The notes under the pieces: model-generated | Database searches by the model: none | Told to the model about the DNA's origin: nothing | Seen by the model: only the letters and a program-made list of their open reading frames with translations | Program-made: the position numbers and the translations under genes | Shown here: in pieces, positions 25,567 to 34,464 of the stretch | How positions within the stretch are numbered: position 1 is the first letter of the stretch | How the letters are laid out: each line of letters begins with the position of its first letter | Assembly (NCBI GenBank): GCA_902530745.1 | Contig: CACABO010000011.1 | Coordinates: forward strand, 1-34,464 | Length of the DNA: 34,464 nt | From: an uncultured Alphaproteobacteria bacterium | Lineage (GTDB): Bacteria > Pseudomonadota > Alphaproteobacteria > HIMB59 | Direction of reading: 5' to 3'

Positions 25567-28500
25567 CTATTTAGAGGTTTCTAACTGTTTTAATAGTGAA
25601 TTATCGCGGATTTTAGCCTCTTTTCGCAGAGATCTAATTACGTTACCTGTACCAGCTGGAATTAATTTACCAACAATCACATTTTCCTTAAGACCAGTTA
25701 ATTTATCAACTTTTCCATTAATAGCTGCCTCTGTGAGAACCCTTGTTGTTTCTTGGAAAGAAGCCGCAGAGATAAAGGAGTTAGTTTGAAGACTTGCCTT
25801 TGTAATTCCAAGGATCATCATTTTATAGTTGACCTCTTTCTTACCTTCTTTTTTTAGTGAATTATTCTTTTCTATGACATCAATTTTATCTTTTATGTCA
25901 CCAACTAAATATTCACTGTCACCAGCATCGATAACTTCAACTTTTTGTAACATTTGACGAGTAATGCACTCAATGTGCTTGTCATCAATTAAAACACCTT
26001 GCAAACGATATACTTTTTGAACTTCTCTAACCATGTATTCAGCTAAAGCCTCAATTCCAAGAATATTTAAAATATCTGTTGGAGCTGGAGTACCATCAAC
26101 AATCATGTCACCTTTATTAACCTTATCTCCCTCATTAAAATAAATATATGTGCCTTTAGGAATTAAAAACTCAACAGGCTCTCCTTCTTCAGGATTAATA
26201 ATAATTCTTCTTTTGCTTTTTATATCTTTTCCAAATTCAATTGTTCCAGATATTTCTGCTAGAACAGCAGGATTCTTTGGTTTTCTTGATTCAAAGATAT
26301 CAGCAACTCTTGGTAGTCCACCAGTAATATCTTTTGTTTTAGAGGACGCTCTTGGAATTCTAGCTATTACATCACCAGCAGTAACTTCTTTTCCTTTTTC
26401 AATATTTAAAACAATACCAACGCTTAAATCATAGGTAGATGAATTTTTTGATTTAATAGGATTACCATCTTTGTCAGTTATCAATAACTGTGGTTTAAGA
26501 TCTTGTTTTCCCTGAAAACTTTTCCAATCGATTATAACTTTAGAGGAAATACCGGTTGTCTCATCAAACTTTTCAATAAAAGATACACCTTCAACTAAAT
26601 CACTAAAATCTAACTTTCCAGTTTCTTCGGCAACTATCGGAACAGTGTATGGATCCCATTCAAGTAATAAGCTGTTAAGCTTAACGTCAGCACCATTTTT
26701 GACCAGTAAAGTTGATCCATATGGCGCTCTAAATGAAGAAACTAGAGTTTTATTATTATCAAATATTTCAAGCTCAGTGGTTCTATTGATAATAATTTCG
26801 TTTCCAGCTCCGTTTACAACTGATCTGAGATTTTTAATTTTAACCTTACCATCACTGGGAGACTCAAAATTTGATTTTTCAGCGGAAGAACTCGCAACGC
26901 CTCCAACGTGAAATGTTCTCATTGTTAACTGAGTGCCAGGCTCACCAATAGACTGAGCTGCAATAATACCAACTGCTTCGCCAGTATTTACAGGTACTCC
27001 TTTAGCTAAATCTCTTCCATAAGATTTAGCGCAAATACCATGAGTTGTTCCACAAGTGATTGGTGATTTAATTCTAACAGATGTAATATTTTCTTTTTCT
27101 AATAATTCAATTTCTTCATGTGAAATGTAAGAGTCATTTTTTATGATCACATCACCTTTTTTGTTTTTGACATCATCTGCAAGATATCTACCAAAAACTC
27201 TTTCAGTCAAAGGTATAGAGACCTCACCAGACTCATAAATAGTGTCAACAGTTAAACCATTTTTACATGTACAATCTTTACATGTAATTGTTAAATCTTG
27301 CGCAACATCAACGAGTCTTCTAGTTAAGTAACCAGAACTTGCAGTTTTAAGAGCAGTGTCAGCTAAGCCTTTTCTAGCACCGTGAGTAGAGTTAAAATAT
27401 TCAAGAACTGTTAAGCCATCTTTAAAGTTAGATGTAATTGGATTTTCAATAATCTCTCCTGATGGTCTTGCCATCAAACCTCTCATACCCGCCAACTGCT
27501 TTAGTTGAGCTTCAGAACCTCGCGCACCAGAGTCTGCCATGATATATACAGAATTAATTTGGCTTTCTTTATTAGATGAAACAGTTTTCATCATTGCCTT
27601 TGCTACTTTATCAGTGCAAGTAGACCATAAACCAACGACTTTATTGTATTTCTCTCTTTCGGTAATTAGACCCTCTTGATATTGATTTTCTAGACTGTTT
27701 ACTAATTTTTGAGTATCCTGAATTAAAACATTCTTTTCCTCAGGTATAACTAAATCATCTTTACCAAATGAAATACCTGCTTTTGCAGCATACTTAAAAC
27801 CTACATTCATTATTTGGTCAACGAATATGCATGTCGCTTTTTGACCTGTGAATCTGTAAACATTATCCAAAAGATTACTAATATCCTTTTTTGTAAGAAC
27901 TTTATTAATCACATCAAATGGTAAGTTTTTGTTCTCTGGAACTGTTTTAAAGAGCAAAACTCTTCCAGGAGAAGTTGTATATTTTTTGTATTCAAAGCTA
28001 TCTGTTTCAAAATTGTATGATTTTGTTCTGTATAGAATAGGTGTATGTAATTCTATTGTTTTGTTTTCTAGTGCAAATTCTACTTCACCTACATGAGAAT
28101 AATATTTCTTTGCTTCTTCTTTTTCATTGATTAATGATAAGTAATAAATACCTAAGACTATGTCTTGGCTTGGGACGATAATTGGCTTTCCACTTGAAGG
28201 CGAGAGAATATTATTAGTGCTCATCATTAATACTCTGGCCTCTAGTTGCGCTTCGAGACTTAAAGGTATGTGAACTGCCATTTGGTCACCGTCAAAGTCT
28301 GCATTAAAAGCTGTACAAACTAAGGGGTGAAGTTGTATAGCTTTACCTTCAATTAAAATAGGCTCAAATGCTTGAATACCTAATCTATGTAATGTAGGGG
28401 CTCTATTTAATAGAATTGGATGCTCTCTAATTACTTCGTCAAGTATATCCCAAACTTCTGGTCTCTCTGACTCGACCATTTTTCTTGCAGATTTAAGTGT

Positions 28501-29679
28501 TGAGGCGAAACCATAAGACTCAAGTTTATTGTAAATGAATGGTTTAAATAGCTCTAAAGCCATTTTTTTTGGCAAACCACATTGGTGAAGTTTTAATTCT
28601 GGTCCTACGACAATTACTGATCGACCTGAGTAATCAACTCTCTTACCTAATAAATTTTGTCTAAATCTTCCTTGTTTACCCTTTAACATTTCAGATAAAG
28701 ATTTGAGAGGTCTTTTATTAGTGCTTGTTATAACTCTTCCTCTTCTTCCATTATCAAAAAGAGCATCAACTGACTCTTGGAGCATTCTTTTTTCATTTCT
28801 TACAATAATGTCTGGGGCCCTTAAATCTAAAAGTCTTTTTAATCTGTTATTTCTATTTATAACCCTTCTATACAAATCGTTTAGGTCTGATGTTGCAAAA
28901 CGACCTCCTTCAAGAGGTACAAGTGGTCTTAACTCTGGTGGAATAACAGGGAGTACTTTTAACACCATCCATTCAGGTTTAATATTAGAGTTTTTAAATC
29001 CTTCCATAACTTTCATTCGTTTAAGAATTTTTTTCTTTTTAGTTTCAGATGAGGTAGCCTCACTTTCTTCTACAAGTTTTTCTATCTCAGATCCTAGATC
29101 AATTTTAGAGAGAATTTCTTGCACGGCTTCAGCACCAATTCCGTGCTTAAAAGAGTCTTCACCAAATTGATCGATAGCCTCTTCTAATTCTTCATCATTT
29201 AATAATTGATTAGGGCTTAAGCCAGACATAAGCGGATCAATTACTATATGGCTTTCAAAATATAAGACCTTTTCAAGACTTTTTAAAGTTATATCAAGGG
29301 CAAGACCAATTCTACTTGGTAATGATTTTAAAAACCATATATGAGCAACTGGAGCTGCTAATTCTATATGAGCCATTCTCTCTCTTCTAACTTTAGAGAG
29401 TGTAACTTCGACACCACATTTTTCACATGTAATACCCTTAAACTTCATTCTTTTATATTTTCCACACAAACACTCATAATCTTTTGTAGGTCCAAAAATT
29501 CTTGCACAAAACAAACCTTCTCTTTCAGGTTTGAAGGTTCTGTAATTAATAGTCTCTGGTTTTTTAATTTCTCCAAAAGACCATGATCTTATTTGCTCTG
29601 GACTTGAAACAGAAATTTTTATCTGATCAAAATTAAGAGTTTGATTGTTAGTTTTAAATAAATTAGTTAGGTCTTTCAT
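25567..29679 (-). CDS. rpoC: RNA polymerase beta' subunit
   Basis: The 1370-residue catalytic subunit has the N-terminal zinc site with Cys at 70, 72, 85 and 88 ([10 protein letters not shown] ... TCEKCGVEV), the active-site loop [14 protein letters not shown] with its three Asp, and the trigger loop region [19 protein letters not shown] with TMRTFHVGG. The second zinc site normally uses four Cys (814, 888, 895, 898 in E. coli). Here the matching residues are C803, C876, C883 and Ser886, with two additional Cys at 800 and 805 next to the first ligand. Length is slightly below the alphaproteobacterial norm. The start overlaps the rpoB stop (ATGA), with GGGAGAG upstream as ribosome binding site. 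Confidence 0.98.
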   Translation of the reverse strand: MKDLTNLFKTNNQTLNFDQIKISVSSPEQIRSWSFGEIKKPETINYRTFKPEREGLFCARIFGPTKDYECLCGKYKRMKFKGITCEKCGVEVTLSKVRRERMAHIELAAPVAHIWFLKSLPSRIGLALDITLKSLEKVLYFESHIVIDPLMSGLSPNQLLNDEELEEAIDQFGEDSFKHGIGAEAVQEILSKIDLGSEIEKLVEESEATSSETKKKKILKRMKVMEGFKNSNIKPEWMVLKVLPVIPPELRPLVPLEGGRFATSDLNDLYRRVINRNNRLKRLLDLRAPDIIVRNEKRMLQESVDALFDNGRRGRVITSTNKRPLKSLSEMLKGKQGRFRQNLLGKRVDYSGRSVIVVGPELKLHQCGLPKKMALELFKPFIYNKLESYGFASTLKSARKMVESERPEVWDILDEVIREHPILLNRAPTLHRLGIQAFEPILIEGKAIQLHPLVCTAFNADFDGDQMAVHIPLSLEAQLEARVLMMSTNNILSPSSGKPIIVPSQDIVLGIYYLSLINEKEEAKKYYSHVGEVEFALENKTIELHTPILYRTKSYNFETDSFEYKKYTTSPGRVLLFKTVPENKNLPFDVINKVLTKKDISNLLDNVYRFTGQKATCIFVDQIMNVGFKYAAKAGISFGKDDLVIPEEKNVLIQDTQKLVNSLENQYQEGLITEREKYNKVVGLWSTCTDKVAKAMMKTVSSNKESQINSVYIMADSGARGSEAQLKQLAGMRGLMARPSGEIIENPITSNFKDGLTVLEYFNSTHGARKGLADTALKTASSGYLTRRLVDVAQDLTITCKDCTCKNGLTVDTIYESGEVSIPLTERVFGRYLADDVKNKKGDVIIKNDSYISHEEIELLEKENITSVRIKSPITCGTTHGICAKSYGRDLAKGVPVNTGEAVGIIAAQSIGEPGTQLTMRTFHVGGVASSSAEKSNFESPSDGKVKIKNLRSVVNGAGNEIIINRTTELEIFDNNKTLVSSFRAPYGSTLLVKNGADVKLNSLLLEWDPYTVPIVAEETGKLDFSDLVEGVSFIEKFDETTGISSKVIIDWKSFQGKQDLKPQLLITDKDGNPIKSKNSSTYDLSVGIVLNIEKGKEVTAGDVIARIPRASSKTKDITGGLPRVADIFESRKPKNPAVLAEISGTIEFGKDIKSKRRIIINPEEGEPVEFLIPKGTYIYFNEGDKVNKGDMIVDGTPAPTDILNILGIEALAEYMVREVQKVYRLQGVLIDDKHIECITRQMLQKVEVIDAGDSEYLVGDIKDKIDVIEKNNSLKKEGKKEVNYKMMILGITKASLQTNSFISAASFQETTRVLTEAAINGKVDKLTGLKENVIVGKLIPAGTGNVIRSLRKEAKIRDNSLLKQLETSK

Positions 29680-32600
29680 TGTGTGCTCTCCCTATTAACT
29701 GTGGGGTCTGTTTCAATTAACTCAACGTTTAATCCAAGAGATTTAAGTTCTTTAACTAAAACATGAAATGACTCAGGTATTCCACTTTCAAAGTTATAAT
29801 CACCTCTAATTAAAGCTTCATAAACCTTAGTTCTACCTGCTACATCATCAGATTTAATTGTTAAGATTTCCTGAAGAGTGTTGGATGCTCCATAAGCTTC
29901 CAATGCCCAAACTTCCATTTCTCCAAATCTTTGGCCGCCAAATTGAGCTTTACCACCTAAAGGTTGTTGAGTAACAAGACTATAAGGTCCAATAGATCTT
30001 GCGTGAATTTTATCATCAATCAGATGATGAAGTTTTAAGATATACTTGTATCCAACTGTTACTTTTCTTTCAAACCTCTCTCCAGATCTACCATCATATA
30101 AATAAACTTGTCCACTATTATCAAATCCGGCTTTATCTAGAAGATTTGTAATTTCATGAGTATTAGTTCCATCAAAAACAGGTGTCGCAAAGGTAACACC
30201 TTTTTCTAAATTTCCTGCTAATTCAATAAGCTGATCATCATTCATTTTTGCAATTTCGATATTTGAGTCTTTATTATGCTCATAAAAACTAGATAAAGAG
30301 TCTTTAAGCTGAATTATATTTCCCTGTTTCTTTGCCATATCTAAGCTATTGGAAATTTGCTTTCCAATACCGTATGCAGCCCAACCTAGATGTGTTTCTA
30401 ATATTTGACCAATGTTCATTCTACTTGGGACACCTAATGGATTTAATAAAACATCTACAGGAGTTCCATCTTCTAAAAATGGCATGTCTTCAATTGGTAC
30501 TATCTTCGAAATTACGCCTTTATTACCATGTCTTCCTGCCATTTTATCACCTGCTTGTAGTTTTCTTTTGACAGCAACAAAAACTTTAACAACTTTTAGC
30601 ACACCTGGTAATAAATCGTCACCACTTTGTATCTTTTCAATTTTATTCTGAAACTTTTTATCTAAAAGAATAACAGCGTCACTGAATATTTTCTTCTGAG
30701 AGGCAAATGTTTCCATTGAGACATTATCATCAACTTGAATTTGTTCCAAAATTTCAATAGATTTTGATTTTAGAATATCTTCTTCTATTTTGTTTCCTTT
30801 AGTAAAGACATCAATAGTTAAACTAGAATTTTTATTCTTGAAAATACTAATAAGATTTTGTTTGTAATTATTTTCTAAAATATTTTTTTCATCATCTCTA
30901 TCTTTAGCTAATCTATCTATCTCAACTCTTTCGATGGCGATTGTTCTTTCATCTTTTTCAACACCTCTTCTAACTAAAACTTGAACGTCAACGACAACAC
31001 CAGAGTAGCCAGTCGGCAATCTTAATGATGTATCTTTCACGTCGGCTGCTTTTTCTGAGAAAATAGCTCTTAGTAACTTTTCCTCTGGTGTGATGGGTGA
31101 GTCACCTTTTGGAGAAACCTTTCCAACAAGTATATCTCCAGGTTTAACTTCTGAACCTATATAAACAATACCTGCTTCATCTAGATTAGTAATGCTTTCA
31201 TCACCAACGTTAGGCATATCTCTAGTAATTTCTTCAGGACCTAATTTGGTATCTCTACATAAGACCTCAAATTCCTCAATATGTATGGAGGTATATCTAT
31301 CTTCATGAACAACTCTTTCTGACATAATAATAGAGTCCTCAAAATTGTATCCATTCCACGGCATAAAACCTACAAGAAGATTTCTTCCTAGGGCCAACTC
31401 TCCTAAATCAGTTGAGGGACCATCAGCTATTATATCTCCCCTTTCAACATAATCGCCTATTTTTACAATTGGTTTTTGATTAATTGCTGTGCTTTGGTTG
31501 GATCTTTGAAACTTTTTTAAATTATAAATATCGACTCCACTTTTGTCCTTACTTATATTTTTAGAGTCTGATCTTATAACTATTCTTGATGAGTCAACTT
31601 GATGAACATAACCACTATTCTTGGCAATCACAACAGCTCCACTGTCTCTTGCCACTTTTGACTCAAATCCAGTACCAACAAGAGGAGCTTCACTTTTAAC
31701 AAGAGGAACAGCCTGTCTCATCATGTTTGAGCCCATTAACGCTCTGTTAGCATCATCATTTTCCAAGAAGGGGATTAAAGAAGCGGCAACAGAAACTAGT
31801 TGTTGAGGATTAACATCCATAAAATCTATTTCTGAGGGATCACAGAATATAAAATCACCCCTTCTTCTACAGCTAACTTGCTCTTCTGCAAATTTACCGT
31901 TTTCATTAATTGGGCTATTTGCTTGGGCTATTGTGTAACTCTCCTCTTCGTCAGCATTCAAATAAAGAACCTCATCGGTTACGATACCTTTAACTATTTT
32001 TCTATATGGTGTTTCAATAAAACCGTATTGATTAATTCTAGCATAAGATGAGAGACTGTTTATCAAACCAATATTTGAACCTTCAGGTGTTTCGATTGGA
32101 CATATCCTACCGTAATGAGTAGTATGGACATCTCTTACCTCAAATCCTGCTCTCTCTCTAGTCAGCCCTCCTGGACCTAATGCAGAAATTCTTCTTTTAT
32201 GAGTAATCTCGCTTAATGGATTTGTTTGATCCATAAACTGACTTAATTGGCTTGTGCCAGTAAATTCTTTCAAGACAGTTTGTATAGGTTTTGAATTAAC
32301 AAGATCTTGGGGCATAATCGACTCAATATCAACAGTCCCCATTTTTTCTCTAATTGCTCGCTCCATTCTTACTAATCCAATTCTATATTGGTTTTCAATT
32401 AACTCTCCAACTGATCGAACACGTCTGTTTCCTAGATGGTCTATATCATCTTTACCAGCACTTTCTGTTTTCATATCAAAAAGTTTTTTTGCAACAGCCA
32501 GAATGTCAGATTTGCTTAAAATTCTTGTTTTATTATCCTTATTTAAATTTAAATAAGTATTTAATTTCACCCTACCTACCTCAGACAAATCGTATCTATC

Positions 32601-33875
32601 TTCACTAAAAAACATATTTTGAAATAAAAAGTTACTTGCTTCTAATGTTGGTGGTTCACCTGGTCTTAAAATTTTAAAAATATCAAAAAGAGCCTCTTCT
32701 CGAGAGTTGTTTTTATCAGCAACAAGTGAATTTATAACACCCAAGTTACCAGTAGCTTGATTGGCATTGATAACTGAAAATTGGTTTATGGATAATTCCT
32801 CAAGTCTTTTAAAAAATTCCTCGTTTAATAGAGTACCTGCTTCTGCATAAACTAAACCATTATCATAATTCACGATATCGTTTGATAAATAAAAACCATA
32901 TAAATCCTCTTGTTTAAAAAAGAATTTATTAATTTTTTTGTCTTTTATTTCTTTAAGTAACTTTAAAGATAATTTAACATCTTTAAAAGCGACCACATCG
33001 TTAGTAATGGGATCTACAAGATTAAATGGAAGATTTTTATATTTAAATTTGTTTAAGTCTAAATTAACAATCCATCCACCTTTGTTTTTCTTAAAATTAA
33101 AAGTCTCATAAAAGTAGGTAAGAATTTCCTCTGAGGTCATTCCCGAAACCTTATATATATCCGGTTCAACTTTATTTTGTTTACATTCTTGTAAATACTT
33201 TTCTGAAGCTTTTGATGGTAATGCTTGCAAAATAGTTGTGGATATCATTTTCTTTTTTCGATCAATTCTAAAGAATAAATTATCTTTATGGTCGAATTCA
33301 AAGTCTAACCAAGAACCTCTATAAGGGATTATTCTGGCATTATATAATACCTTACCACTTGCGTGGGTTTTACCCTCATCATGGTCAAAAAATACACCAG
33401 GTGATCTATGTAGTTGGCTTACAACGACTCTTTCAGTTCCATTAACAACAAACGTACCATTGTTTGTCATTAAAGGTAAATCACCAAGATAAACTACTTG
33501 TTCTTTTATATCTCTCAGTGATTTTTCTTCAGTTTCTTCATTGATATCCCATATTATTAGTCGAAAAGTAACCATGAGCGAGGCAGAAAAAGTTAAACCC
33601 TTTCTTCTACACTCGTCTACATCGTACTTAGGATTATCAAGATAATAGTCAATATAGTGAAGTTCAGATTTACCTGCATAGTCTTTTATGGGAAAGACAG
33701 AATTAAAGACTTCTTGCAAGCCTGTGTTTGAACGGTTCTCTACTGACTTTCCTAATTGAAGGAACTTATCGTAGGAAATTTTTTGAATATCAACTAAATT
33801 CGGAACCTCAATCGTTTTACCGATTTTTCCAAATGAATATCGAATTCGTTTTTTTTCTGTAAAGCTAAGTGGCAT
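29676..33875 (-). CDS. rpoB: RNA polymerase beta subunit
   Basis: The 1399-residue subunit forms the active-centre cleft with beta'. The rifampicin pocket region (about residues 535-570) reads [20 protein letters not shown] and [11 protein letters not shown], with the residues mutated in resistant strains in their sensitive form. Further landmarks are [52 protein letters not shown] and the C-terminal [21 protein letters not shown] Lys/Asn-rich lineage-variable segment lies at about residues 985-1065. The 24-base gap to rplL holds a perfect hairpin in place of a Shine-Dalgarno sequence. Confidence 0.98.
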   Translation of the reverse strand: MPLSFTEKKRIRYSFGKIGKTIEVPNLVDIQKISYDKFLQLGKSVENRSNTGLQEVFNSVFPIKDYAGKSELHYIDYYLDNPKYDVDECRRKGLTFSASLMVTFRLIIWDINEETEEKSLRDIKEQVVYLGDLPLMTNNGTFVVNGTERVVVSQLHRSPGVFFDHDEGKTHASGKVLYNARIIPYRGSWLDFEFDHKDNLFFRIDRKKKMISTTILQALPSKASEKYLQECKQNKVEPDIYKVSGMTSEEILTYFYETFNFKKNKGGWIVNLDLNKFKYKNLPFNLVDPITNDVVAFKDVKLSLKLLKEIKDKKINKFFFKQEDLYGFYLSNDIVNYDNGLVYAEAGTLLNEEFFKRLEELSINQFSVINANQATGNLGVINSLVADKNNSREEALFDIFKILRPGEPPTLEASNFLFQNMFFSEDRYDLSEVGRVKLNTYLNLNKDNKTRILSKSDILAVAKKLFDMKTESAGKDDIDHLGNRRVRSVGELIENQYRIGLVRMERAIREKMGTVDIESIMPQDLVNSKPIQTVLKEFTGTSQLSQFMDQTNPLSEITHKRRISALGPGGLTRERAGFEVRDVHTTHYGRICPIETPEGSNIGLINSLSSYARINQYGFIETPYRKIVKGIVTDEVLYLNADEEESYTIAQANSPINENGKFAEEQVSCRRRGDFIFCDPSEIDFMDVNPQQLVSVAASLIPFLENDDANRALMGSNMMRQAVPLVKSEAPLVGTGFESKVARDSGAVVIAKNSGYVHQVDSSRIVIRSDSKNISKDKSGVDIYNLKKFQRSNQSTAINQKPIVKIGDYVERGDIIADGPSTDLGELALGRNLLVGFMPWNGYNFEDSIIMSERVVHEDRYTSIHIEEFEVLCRDTKLGPEEITRDMPNVGDESITNLDEAGIVYIGSEVKPGDILVGKVSPKGDSPITPEEKLLRAIFSEKAADVKDTSLRLPTGYSGVVVDVQVLVRRGVEKDERTIAIERVEIDRLAKDRDDEKNILENNYKQNLISIFKNKNSSLTIDVFTKGNKIEEDILKSKSIEILEQIQVDDNVSMETFASQKKIFSDAVILLDKKFQNKIEKIQSGDDLLPGVLKVVKVFVAVKRKLQAGDKMAGRHGNKGVISKIVPIEDMPFLEDGTPVDVLLNPLGVPSRMNIGQILETHLGWAAYGIGKQISNSLDMAKKQGNIIQLKDSLSSFYEHNKDSNIEIAKMNDDQLIELAGNLEKGVTFATPVFDGTNTHEITNLLDKAGFDNSGQVYLYDGRSGERFERKVTVGYKYILKLHHLIDDKIHARSIGPYSLVTQQPLGGKAQFGGQRFGEMEVWALEAYGASNTLQEILTIKSDDVAGRTKVYEALIRGDYNFESGIPESFHVLVKELKSLGLNVELIETDPTVNRESTQ

Positions 33876-33876
33876 A

Positions 33877-33895
33877 TTTTATAGAACCTATAAAA
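33877..33895 (-). repeat. Perfect inverted repeat in the rplL-rpoB gap
   Basis: On the minus strand TTTTATAG, GTT, CTATAAAA forms an eight-base-pair stem with a three-base loop, ending just before the rpoB ATG. It fills most of the 24-base gap. It could be an mRNA hairpin acting on rpoB translation, processing or attenuation, or a DNA palindrome. The stem is almost all A-T, so it would be weak as RNA. Confidence 0.6.
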
Positions 33896-33899
33896 ATAT

Positions 33900-34274
33900 T
33901 TATTTAAGTTCTACTTTTGCGCCAGCGGCTTCTAGCTGTGTCTTCATAGCCTCCGCCTCTTCTTTCTTAACTCCTTCTTTTAAGGTTTTAGGAGCACCTT
34001 CAACCATGTCTTTAGCTTCTTTTAAACCAAGACCTGTAATAGCTCTTACTTCCTTAATAACATTAATTTTTTGATCACCAGCTGCTGATAAAACAACGTC
34101 AAAAGCATCTTTTTCTTCTGCTGCATCAGCTGCAGGAGCTGCTCCACCTGCTGCTACTGCTACAGGTGCCGCTGCGGTTACACCCCATTTTTCTTCTAAA
34201 AGTTTTGAAAGTTCTGCTGCTTCCATTACTGTTAGTGTTGATAGCTCATCAACAATTTTATTTAAATCTGCCAT
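33900..34274 (-). CDS. rplL: 50S ribosomal protein L7/L12
   Basis: The 124-residue stalk protein has the N-terminal dimerisation domain [20 protein letters not shown], an Ala-rich hinge (about 35-53) and the C-terminal factor-binding domain with [33 protein letters not shown] and AGAKVELK. It recruits EF-Tu and EF-G to the ribosome. GGGAGAG lies eight bases before the ATG. It follows rplJ by 14 bases, as usual. Confidence 0.98.
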   Translation of the reverse strand: MADLNKIVDELSTLTVMEAAELSKLLEEKWGVTAAAPVAVAAGGAAPAADAAEEKDAFDVVLSAAGDQKINVIKEVRAITGLGLKEAKDMVEGAPKTLKEGVKKEEAEAMKTQLEAAGAKVELK

Positions 34275-34288
34275 TTTTTTGTCTCTCC

Positions 34289-34464
34289 CTAATTAGTCTT
34301 TTTGTTTTGTAGTATTGAAATGATATCCTGATCTGGTCTTTGTAATAATCTTACAAGCTTTGAAGCAGGTGCATTAATCAATCCAACTATTTTTCCTCTT
34401 ATTTCTTCAAGAGAAGGTAAAGTTGCAACCTTTGCTATATCCTCTTTAGAATATAGCTGGTTAT
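34289..34464 (-). CDS. rplJ: 50S ribosomal protein L10, C-terminal part (cut by the window edge)
   Basis: Reading from the window edge on the minus strand gives 58 complete codons and a TAG stop at 34291-34289. The product contains [35 protein letters not shown] and ends ILQNKKTN. This matches the C-terminal helix of L10, which binds the L7/L12 dimers of the stalk. The N-terminal rRNA-binding part lies outside the window. Confidence 0.93.
   Translation of the reverse strand, partial: NQLYSKEDIAKVATLPSLEEIRGKIVGLINAPASKLVRLLQRPDQDIISILQNKKTN

Noticed and set aside
28703-29170. A 155-codon plus-strand open frame opposite rpoC, and a similar 143-codon-scale set opposite other long genes
   Set aside because: It mirrors the coding frame of rpoC, has no recognisable domain, and its Leu/Ser-rich composition is what antisense to Lys/Glu-rich coding DNA gives.
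32240-32300. Possible antibiotic-resistance changes in the RpoB rifampicin region, and likewise in S12
   Set aside because: The residues usually mutated in resistance are in the sensitive form in both proteins; only neutral lineage differences are visible.
33888-33893. TATAAA just before rpoB as a separate promoter
   Set aside because: It is one arm of the inverted repeat, lies two to three bases from the ATG, and has no -35-like sequence at 16-18 bases upstream.
1-34464. Mobile elements, CRISPR arrays, restriction or toxin-antitoxin loci, integration at the tRNA-Leu gene
   Set aside because: No transposase, integrase, spaced repeats or duplicated tRNA end was found. The tRNA is flanked directly by housekeeping genes.

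Overview
The window looks like a piece of the core chromosome of a small-genome, very AT-rich Alphaproteobacterium (GC is roughly 30% by eye). The alphaproteobacterial signs are a homologue of the complex I accessory subunit NDUFA12, a DUF2155 protein and an MCE/MlaD lipid-transport protein next to accBC; the long, double-length Dcd; and crcB and rluC just after rplQ. Very short gaps, overlapping genes and missing neighbours suggest a streamlined marine lineage such as Pelagibacterales (SAR11) or HIMB59/AEGEAN-169. That placement is an inference, not a demonstrated identity.

Layout. Positions 1-1099 (+): the tail of an unidentified gene, then dcd. 1151-2917 (+): accB-accC, the biotin carrier and biotin carboxylase of acetyl-CoA carboxylase. 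2914-4396 (-): NDUFA12 homologue, two tandem MCE-domain genes and DUF2155, all overlapping. 4424-5488 (+): a secreted D,D-carboxypeptidase with a C-terminal SPOR-like region. 5462-8266 (-): tRNA-Leu(GAG), mgtE and a phosphomannomutase/phosphoglucomutase. 8291-8917 (+): lipB. 8898-34464 (-): one unbroken block of about 25.6 kb on a single strand. In transcription order it is rplJ (partial), rplL, rpoB, rpoC, rpsL, rpsG, fusA, the S10-spc-alpha ribosomal protein genes with secY and adk, rpoA, rplQ, crcB and rluC.

The large block supplies RNA polymerase core subunits, EF-G, SecY, adenylate kinase and about 27 ribosomal proteins. No gap in it exceeds 61 bp. The best promoter in the window is in the 41-bp rpoC-rpsL gap, so the block is probably at least two transcription units with read-through. 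Ten gene junctions share the same TAATG stop/start overlap. tuf is absent between fusA and rpsJ, and rpmD is absent between rpsE and rplO. No stretch above 300 bases lacks a gene.

I see no mobile element, CRISPR array, defence locus or clearly new multi-gene system. The points most worth a second look are the tandem MCE genes, a Ser in place of the last Cys ligand of the second RpoC zinc site, a divergent AMP-binding segment in Adk, a perfect hairpin in the rplL-rpoB gap, -10-like boxes almost touching start codons, and convergent genes whose 3' ends overlap.
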